Of a stretch of DNA of 64,000 bases, positions 58,201-64,000 are shown piece after piece; positions within the stretch are counted from its first letter, which is position 1; each line of letters opens with the position of its first letter. A model generated the notes under the pieces. That model saw nothing but the letters and a program-made list of their open reading frames with translations, had not been told where the DNA came from and did no database searches. Position numbers and translations under genes: made by a program. The stretch is from Hypericum androsaemum (lineage: Eukaryota; Streptophyta; Magnoliopsida; Malpighiales; Hypericaceae): the NCBI GenBank assembly GCA_963995505.1, contig OZ023187.1:4223501-4287500 (forward strand), written 5' to 3'.

Positions 58201-59295
58201 GCAGGGTACGTCCTCCACGTAGGCTCAATCTGCATATGCCTATACCCTTGACTTCTACTCGTGCATTACATAGATAGATTTTGCTCCAGCAGGTAGACGT
58301 CGAAATTCGACGAAGGTATCACGATCCTTCGTCACATGGTCTGTCGCTCCTGAATCAATCACCCACAAGGGTTGACTTTCAGTTAGAAGGATAGTACTAG
58401 ATACATACAATTCACTCGCACATGAGTTAAAGGGATGTACCTTCTTTTCTTCTTTGCAATCTTTTGCAAAGTGACCCTTCTTCTGACAGTTAAAACATTT
58501 CACCTTAGAAACGTTAACCATTCTCTTCTTCTTACCCTCAGAAGTCTTCTTCCCGGGTAGAGAATTTTCAGTTTTGCTCTTTTTGTTTCTCCAGCTTTTA
58601 TTGCCTCTTCCCTTCAGGACCGTCTTCCTTTTCCCACCTTTGAAGTTTGAAGCAGCCATATGCGCCTCAGGATGGACTTTGATCGCAAGCAGACGATCCT
58701 CTTCCAGCTCAAGGTGGCGGGCCACGTCATCAAATGTCTTGACATTATCAGCGTGGGTAAGGGTCATCTTCATGTGTTCCCAATTTGCAGGCAGGGAACG
58801 AATGACAGCTTGGATCTTCTACTCGTCACTAAGCACATGGCCAGCTTCTACCAGCTCACTGATCATGTTGGACATTTCCCGAAGATGCTTCTTCATTGTA
58901 TGATCAGGACGCTTCTTGTAAGTGTCGAACCTTATGGTCAAAGCTCGCAGCTTTAAGGTGGAGATCTTCCCAAATTTCTTCTTAAGCACATCCCATAGGT
59001 CCTTTACATTTTCGAAAGCTCGAAACTGCCTTGTGATATCATCCATCATGGCGCTCAATAAGATGAGACGAGCAGTAGAGTTCTTCTTCTTCCAAGCCAA
59101 GTAGGCGTCTTTGTCACGCCTATGCTGAGCAGTTGGACCATCTTCAGGCTAGACCATAATAACATTAATGGTCTCAAGAACTTCCTGTTCTTCCAGGACA
59201 TACTGGATTTTCATGCTCCAGTTATCATAATTATCGCCGTTGAGCTTCAAGTCCTTGTTGAGCTCGGCGATGATGGATTTGGAAGCAATCGACAT
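55230..59295 (-). pseudogene. Copia D gag-pol, several stops and frameshifts
   Basis: Gag begins at 59295 (same MSIASKSIIAEL-type start as Copia C). Segments in order: 59295-58255 gag with an intact zinc knuckle (CFNCQKKGHFAKDC) and protease (VIDSGATDHV), with stops near 59150 and 58817; 58228-57422 integrase (HSRLGH, DRGREYLS, QQNGVAERRN); 57089-56112 reverse transcriptase (LYVDDILL); and 56084-55230 RNase H (STMEAGYVAS, KHIDIKYHFVR). The breaks are scattered. Compared with Copia C the protein is clearly the same lineage. Confidence 0.92.
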
Positions 59296-59469
59296 ATCTA
59301 TAGGAAATTATAAAGAAATATTGTGTGTTAGGAATTTGTTCAGCAATACAATTAAATTTACTACGCGGTATGATGGATTTGGAAGCAATCGACATATCTT
59401 TAGGAAATTATAAAGAAATATTGCGTGTTAGGAATTTGTTCAGCAATACAATTAAATTTACTACGCGGT
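59271..59469 (-). repeat. 100-bp tandem duplication at the gag start of Copia D
   Basis: 59271-59370 and 59371-59469 are nearly identical (TGATGGATTTGGAAGCAATC ... CTACGCGG), differing at only a few sites. The unit contains the gag start codon, so there are two potential starts (59295 and 59395). Copia C has a single copy. Confidence 0.9.
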
Positions 59470-59760
59470 TATAACTTTAAGCAATATAAAGTTTTTAATT
59501 ACTCTTGGATGGAAGTAGGTCACGGGCATGTTTCCCCTCACCTTCCGAGAATTAATTTCAAACTTTAAATATTAAAGTTCTTTGCATAGTAAAACAAGTG
59601 GATATTTCACGTGGTAACAATAACAATTAAACAAACGAATTTTATTCAATTATAAACATGAATTGTCTTAACAAAAATAAATAACCACGGAAATACTCGA
59701 AGTTCTTAAACACATAGTTCAAAAAGCTTCCAACAAGACTAAAAACAAATAAAATCTACG

Positions 59761-59885
59761 CATTCTTGCATCTCCTTATGAACTGCAATAATGTGCTCTA
59801 GAAGCACTCTCACATTATCTTTATGTTCCCACCGGCTGATACGACGCTTCAGTATCTTGCTTCGCATTTGGTGTTCGATATGCCA
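59761..59885 (-). pseudogene. Leader-ORF remnant in Copia D
   Basis: Minus-strand translation gives KILKRRIS and LLEHIIAVHKEMQECV, aligning with the leader ORF of Copia C (33549-34193). Similarity ends after the Glu-Cys. A truncated relative of the unknown leader protein. Confidence 0.5.
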
Positions 59886-61457
59886 TCTTGAACTTGCATC
59901 ATAATGCAAGTGAATCGGATTAACTCTTAAGTAGTCCCAATAAGATTAAAAAACATAATTTTTCAATCATAATGATGACAATATTGCATAAAGAATATTC
60001 ACTTTTGGGCTTTATTGCGTGATATAAGTCTTGTTATTTTTCATAATTTTTAGTGTCCAGACTTCAAAATTACAGAAAAATATTTTATGAATATATTCAA
60101 AAAATATTATGACTTTAAAAAATTACCACATTAATTTTATTAAAACCACCTTGTTAAAAAATTTCTTTAAAACCTTTTTTAAAAAATATTATTTTGAATA
60201 AACTAATAGTCTATTCAATTAGGCCCAAAATTTTTTTAAAATTAAGGGCCCATCAGACATAGTCAACACGGGCTTGCTAACTTTTAAAATCTGATTTGGA
60301 GTGGGCTAAAATGGGCCCGAGACTTAGACAATAGGCTAAAGGCCCGTGATCGTCTTGTGGGAGGCCCGCGTTGACCAGTCAACTTGGTCAATGCCGGCAG
60401 CGGGCCGGGTCAAGATAGGGGCCCATAAGGCCCGAACCCTTTTTCCTTAATTCAGATTTATTTCCTTTAAAATCTGATCCAGGCCCGAGTTAAAAAAATG
60501 TCCCACCATAAAACATTTACTCTTGGCCCAGAACAAAAAATCCAACAGACCCATTTTTGCCCAAAAACACGGCCCAATTCAAATTTAGTCCAGAATCCGA
60601 AATAGGGTTTTTTGGCTCAACTAAATTCCAACCTCAATCTCTGTTCTTGATTACGCCGGTGAGGATTCCGGCCAGATCGACATTGAGGCCGGTTGCTACA
60701 TCGACCATCGAAAAACAGCCACCTCTGAACTTCTATTCGGGACCAACATCAATCAATCTTCTTCTCTGGTCGACGGCTTCGAATCTCCTAGAAGTCGAGA
60801 TCTTTTACCTTCTCCGGTTGGATCGAACAATTACCCAGACCAATCGATCTTCTTCTTCGTTCGTCGTCGTGAACATCTTCCTTGGATGTGAACCGCATCG
60901 ATGCTCCAAGGAGTGTCCAAGTTCCGTCTGAATCCCGCTCGTCTTCGATCTGAGTTTTTCGTCCGACGGGTTTGGACGACCATATGAGGTCGTCGGTGAA
61001 CGTAGAGGGGAGGACCGTCGCCGGTCGGGGTCGGTGATGGGAATCGATTGCCATCGACAGTTTTAGATTCGCTATCGTGGATAGCAAAAAAAATGATTTG
61101 GGGAAGAACTCCCAATTGAAAAATTAGGGTTCATCCCCGATTTGGGGTTTTTGGGGAAAAAATCAATTTAATCCCGCAGATCTTCACTCGTTTCACACAA
61201 GGACGTTGCCCTTTGTTCTCGCAGTGTGCATAATTTCAGAACAATACGAATATTTATACGCGTGTGCAAATAGGTACAAAAACGTGTTAACATGCATAGG
61301 TTCAGCAAGTGCAGTTCAGTCCCTAGACTATTACCTTTTATTTACGTAAGGACAACAGTAGGATTTTTCATGAACAATAAATCCGATTTTTGACAGAAAA
61401 CAACACAATCGATTTTCTTTTTCAAAAAACGAATTTAACCAGAACAAACCTCAATAC
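59886..61457 (-). other. Copia D leader, no clear gene
   Basis: AT-rich at 59900-60250, then GC-richer at 60300-61130 with short frames in several phases (for example 60557-60931) that look like chance or remnants. The equivalent part of Copia C is shortened by deletion. Confidence 0.5.
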
Positions 61458-61470
61458 GGCTCTGATACCA
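61458..61470 (-). other. Copia D primer-binding site
   Basis: Minus-sense TGGTATCAGAGCC, the standard plant Copia site complementary to the 3' end of initiator tRNA-Met, directly beside the 5' LTR (61472-61926). Confidence 0.95.
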
Positions 61471-61471
61471 A

Positions 61472-61926
61472 TGAAGGTTTTCATGCATAAACTTAATTAA
61501 TGCGAAACCATAATATTTAATGAACACATCATTAAATCGAAATAGCTATATTAAAGTATTTATCTCTTGTAGCGCAGTCCGTTCTTCGAGAGGTATGTCA
61601 CAGGGTCGAGGGAGGCTTGTCACTGGTCGTCCTCGCTCACGTACACGAAGCGGGGATCGGGTTTCACCGCCTAAAAGCCTTGAGAGTCTCTTAGAGAAAA
61701 AGCTACGTCTCTTTTTCTCTGGTGTGTATTTTTTATCACTCTCACCCAAAAAAAAACCCCTATTCCGTATTAATAGAGAATCCTGGGAGGAGAAAGGGGG
61801 TGGGAGAGTTATCACGTATAACAAACTCTCCTCATCTAAATCCCTTTCAAATTTAAATTAAAACTAAAAGATATCCAATATCTTTTATTTAATTTAATAG
61901 GATAATCATGGGTGGATAATCCTTCA
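61472..61926 (-). repeat. Copia D 5' LTR
   Basis: 455 bp, ends TGAAGG/CCTTCA, about 97% identical to 53692-54145 by eye. Confidence 0.93.
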
Positions 61927-61931
61927 TTTAC

Positions 61932-62080
61932 ACTTGTTAATTTAATTATAAACTCAGTGATAAAATTAGATGATATTTAGAATTATTTGATATTTTAGAA
62001 TTAAATAAAATTTTGGTTGATAATATTAAATATAATTGATAATAGAACACTTTTAAAAACATCTAGTTGAACCGAGAAAC
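61932..62080 (-). other. Remaining intron of the second receptor-kinase copy
   Basis: Matches 24800-24955 of the first gene (ACTTGTTAATT, ATAAAATTAGATGATATTTA, CTAGTTGAACCGAGAAAC). It confirms that the DNA either side of Copia D was once continuous. It ends where an LTR begins at 62081. Confidence 0.75.
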
Positions 62081-62317
62081 TGTCACGGGCTACGTACTAG
62101 ATTGGAAGATATGAATAACTGTTGGACTATTAGGCACTTGGTCATGTTAGGGTATAAATAGTTGTCATACAAAGAATAGGACCATTCGGATATTTTGCAA
62201 TGAAACTTACGTTTCTTTTCTCTCTCTCATCTCTTCCTATCTTCTTCTCTCTCCTTTTCCCCTCTTTCTTGTTCATAAACCCTAATCAATCCTAATCCTT
62301 TAGTTAGGATCATTACA
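62081..62317 (+). repeat. Probable LTR of a further retrotransposon
   Basis: Starts TGTCACGGGCTACG and ends GATCATTACA. TATAAATA at 62153-62160 and a CT-rich leader follow the usual LTR promoter layout. A short frame with MEDFIQAL begins 18 nt after the end (62335-62430). The partner LTR is not in the window, so the ends rest on TG..CA and promoter layout only. Confidence 0.65.
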
Positions 62318-62725
62318 AGTGACAAATGAGTGACATGGAAGACTTTATTCAAGCTTTGAAACAAGGTTTGATGAAACAAGCTGCGATTCGTGAAGAACAA
62401 TCGGTCCTCGCAAAATTAGGGTTAGAATGAGGTCCTCAGACAACGCTCTCAAGACGTGGTGAAGGAGGTTGAGGAATCCAGCGGACTGCGATTCGGGTTT
62501 GCTGCGGAACATCTCATACATGAGTTGTTTGACTCATTGGTTTCGCGGCAGAGATCGGTTCACCACCAAGAACGCGGTTAAGAAAGGCAGTAAGATGGAC
62601 ATCAAGGGGTTTTTACCCAGGCACATCACCCACTTCCAAAGGTAGATACTCTTCTATTTCTAAGTATTCCTTCATCAAGATCAGAAATTTTGTTGTTTCC
62701 TGGTTGCAAAACGCGTGCTTGAGAT
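62318..62725 (+). other. Leader/gag-like remnant after the LTR
   Basis: A 31-codon frame at 62335-62430 (MEDFIQALKQGLMKQ) resembles the start of LTR-element gag proteins but stops early. The rest has broken frames (for example DRFTTKNAVKKGSKMD near 62550-62600) of unknown origin. Confidence 0.35.
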
Positions 62726-64000
62726 ATGCCAGATGAGATGTATTTCTTAAGTAATCATGCTCGTGAGGAAAGAAACGTGAGTTCAGCTGCAAAATTTCTT
62801 GAAGAAAAGGTTGATTTAGGGTTTTTGTCTTCCGATGTTAATGATAAGGGAGCGAAGTGGTGTGAAATGGTGGTGGATCCATCAAATTCAGGATTTCGAA
62901 AAGGAGGATACAAATTTGTTGTTAAGAGAAGTATTGAGTTCAATAAATTGAAGTTGGTGGTTATAGTGAAGAAATATGTGAGAAAGTTTGAGAAACTCAA
63001 GGATAAGATTGGTGGTCGTAGTATTCGTGATGTTGGTGATGGAGCATCTGATATTAGAGAACTCCAATGTTGTGAGATGCCATTGCTTGGTTACTGCCCA
63101 GAATTTCAGGACAAGCACAGCCATTGCTTGCTTACAGATTGTTTAGATGGGATAATTGGAGAGGCAAGTGAACACATAAAGGGCCAGCGAGATAATTCCA
63201 CGGGAAGAATGATGAAGAGATTTGTTAGTCTTGTTGATTTGTTTGTGGATTTTTGTCAGAAATTTCAGCAGCAATTTTGGCGATATCAGCCTCGATGGCG
63301 ATCGAAGGAAGAACTTGGATGCTCAGTGGAGTTTGAAGCTCCAGTTGATGTTGAACCTGGAGTGCTTATTGATAAAGCCAATGATGTAGAGCTGCTGAAT
63401 ATTCCACGAACGCGAATCGTAGTGTTCATTGTTGGTATACATGGAGATGTGCAACCGTTTAATGTTGGTACCTTCTCCATTGCTTTGCTACCTTCTCCGT
63501 TGCAACTTCAAAAGCTATTTTCCATTTTTGTGTGGCTTGATGATAAACCTCATAAGCTTTATCTCTTCCTTGTTCTCATGTTATCTCAATTCCATGCTTG
63601 TTCTGACATGAACCTTGAGGACAAGGTTCTATTTGAACCAGAGAGCCAAGCTGTGAACAGAGCAAGTAAGCCTAGTATTGCTAATGAAAATGAGGACCTG
63701 AGGAACCCTAAGAGAAAGAACAATAGGAAAAAGAAGAAAGGTGGAAGTAATGCCAAAAAGGGTGATGAAGAAGATCGGAAGTTTGTACTGCTATTTGCTT
63801 TGCTGCTCGTTGCTTTGCTGTGGAAGCTGCTTCTGGTGAGATTAAAGAAATTAGAAATATGGTGCTTGGAATATGTGAGAACTATGATGCTTCTATTGAT
63901 ACCTTCTGCAATCGATTTGGGTGATTCAAGTCAAAAGTCTGGAGGTGACATTGTTAATTCAACTTGCTCACTCACAGTTCTGGAGAATTTGGAGCTGTCA
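62726..64000 (+). CDS. Unidentified ORF of at least 425 codons, running off the window
   Basis: From ATG at 62726 the frame is open to the last base of the window. A stop precedes the start at 62720-62722. The N-terminal ~150 residues are mixed charged/hydrophobic (FLEEKVDLGFLSSD, RKGGYKFVVKRS, KKYVRKFEKL). A Lys-rich stretch (RKNNRKKKKGG) lies around codon 330, then a strongly hydrophobic segment (FVLLFALLLVALLWKLLLV) that could span a membrane. I recognise no family. It lies behind an LTR and a gag-like stub, so it may be a retroelement-borne or captured gene; a host gene next to an LTR is also possible. No clear splice sites are needed. The 3' end and stop are outside the window. Confidence 0.5.
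   Translation, partial: MPDEMYFLSNHAREERNVSSAAKFLEEKVDLGFLSSDVNDKGAKWCEMVVDPSNSGFRKGGYKFVVKRSIEFNKLKLVVIVKKYVRKFEKLKDKIGGRSIRDVGDGASDIRELQCCEMPLLGYCPEFQDKHSHCLLTDCLDGIIGEASEHIKGQRDNSTGRMMKRFVSLVDLFVDFCQKFQQQFWRYQPRWRSKEELGCSVEFEAPVDVEPGVLIDKANDVELLNIPRTRIVVFIVGIHGDVQPFNVGTFSIALLPSPLQLQKLFSIFVWLDDKPHKLYLFLVLMLSQFHACSDMNLEDKVLFEPESQAVNRASKPSIANENEDLRNPKRKNNRKKKKGGSNAKKGDEEDRKFVLLFALLLVALLWKLLLVRLKKLEIWCLEYVRTMMLLLIPSAIDLGDSSQKSGGDIVNSTCSLTVLENLELS

Larger units (their letters stand above)
53687..61931 (-). mobile_element. Copia retrotransposon D, full length, TSD TTTAC
   Basis: The element is 53692-61926. The LTRs are 53692-54145 and 61472-61926 (454 and 455 bp), with TGAAGG/CCTTCA inverted ends. 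TTTAC lies at 53687-53691 and 61927-61931. The PBS, complementary to initiator tRNA-Met (TGGTATCAGAGCC in minus sense), is at 61458-61470, one base from the LTR. By eye the LTRs differ at about 11 sites plus one indel, so the insertion is fairly recent. The leader is long (about 2.1 kb). It landed in the intron of the second receptor-kinase copy. Confidence 0.95.

Noticed and set aside
60557..61115. Frames on both strands in the Copia D leader
   Set aside because: Short, in conflicting phases, and no counterpart in the Copia C leader; not supported as genes.
61458..61470. tRNA-like match
   Set aside because: It is the retrotransposon primer-binding site, not a tRNA gene; no cloverleaf surrounds it.

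Overview
The window is nuclear DNA from a flowering plant, probably a eudicot. The evidence is a spliced GH3 beta-glucosidase gene, LRR receptor kinases, F-box and TRAPP-complex gene fragments, and dense plant-type transposons (Copia, LINE, hAT, Mutator-like). I cannot name the species. Coordinates are window coordinates, and most boundaries rest on target-site duplications (TSDs), LTR ends or splice sites read directly.

Left part (1-20.9 kb): a degenerate non-LTR fragment with an A-tail (1-1242); a 239-bp hAT MITE with a perfect 8-bp TSD (1679-1917); a full-length but mutated LINE on the minus strand with a 16-bp TSD (about 1972-7921); the GH3 beta-glucosidase gene (8522-10910, 7 coding exons); a two-exon fragment of a TRS130-like gene (11486-12020); a Mutator-like element with ~290-bp inverted repeats carrying a proteasome beta-7 N-terminal exon (about 12188-13712); another hAT MITE (15129-15607); an F-box-associated pseudogene (16454-17320); a 5'-truncated LINE with 16-bp TSD (17360-17889); and a second gene-carrying Mutator-like element (18645-19827).

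Middle (20.9-27.5 kb): a MIK2/At1g35710-type LRR receptor kinase on the minus strand (20902-26833, 3 exons, 1,110 codons). One in-frame stop lies between ectodomain and transmembrane segment. Its first intron holds decayed duplicate pieces of the same gene. A second, broken copy lies at 52413-53459.

Right part (27.5-64 kb) is mostly retrotransposons. Copia C (27574-34909, TSD GCCCC) and Copia D (53692-61926, TSD TTTAC) are two members of one lineage, both minus strand. Copia A (39828-46130, plus, TSD ATGGG) and Copia B (49455-52412, minus, truncated) are members of another. Between them are minisatellites, Mutator-like MITEs, a FAR1-type pseudogene and small host fragments. The right end has an LTR (62081-62317) followed by an unidentified open frame of at least 425 codons leaving the window.

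Most notable: (1) a leader ORF upstream of gag in Copia C with a protein-level match in Copia D; (2) a 14-15 nt self-complementarity between LTR and the primer-binding position in Copia A and B, with no tRNA-Met site; (3) five CACGTG boxes next to a TATA box in the Copia C 3' LTR, pointing at the receptor-kinase gene about 1 kb away; (4) single-base lesions in otherwise intact host genes (GH3 splice acceptor AG to GG; receptor kinase nonsense codon). No bacterial-type operon, CRISPR array, rRNA or tRNA gene was seen.
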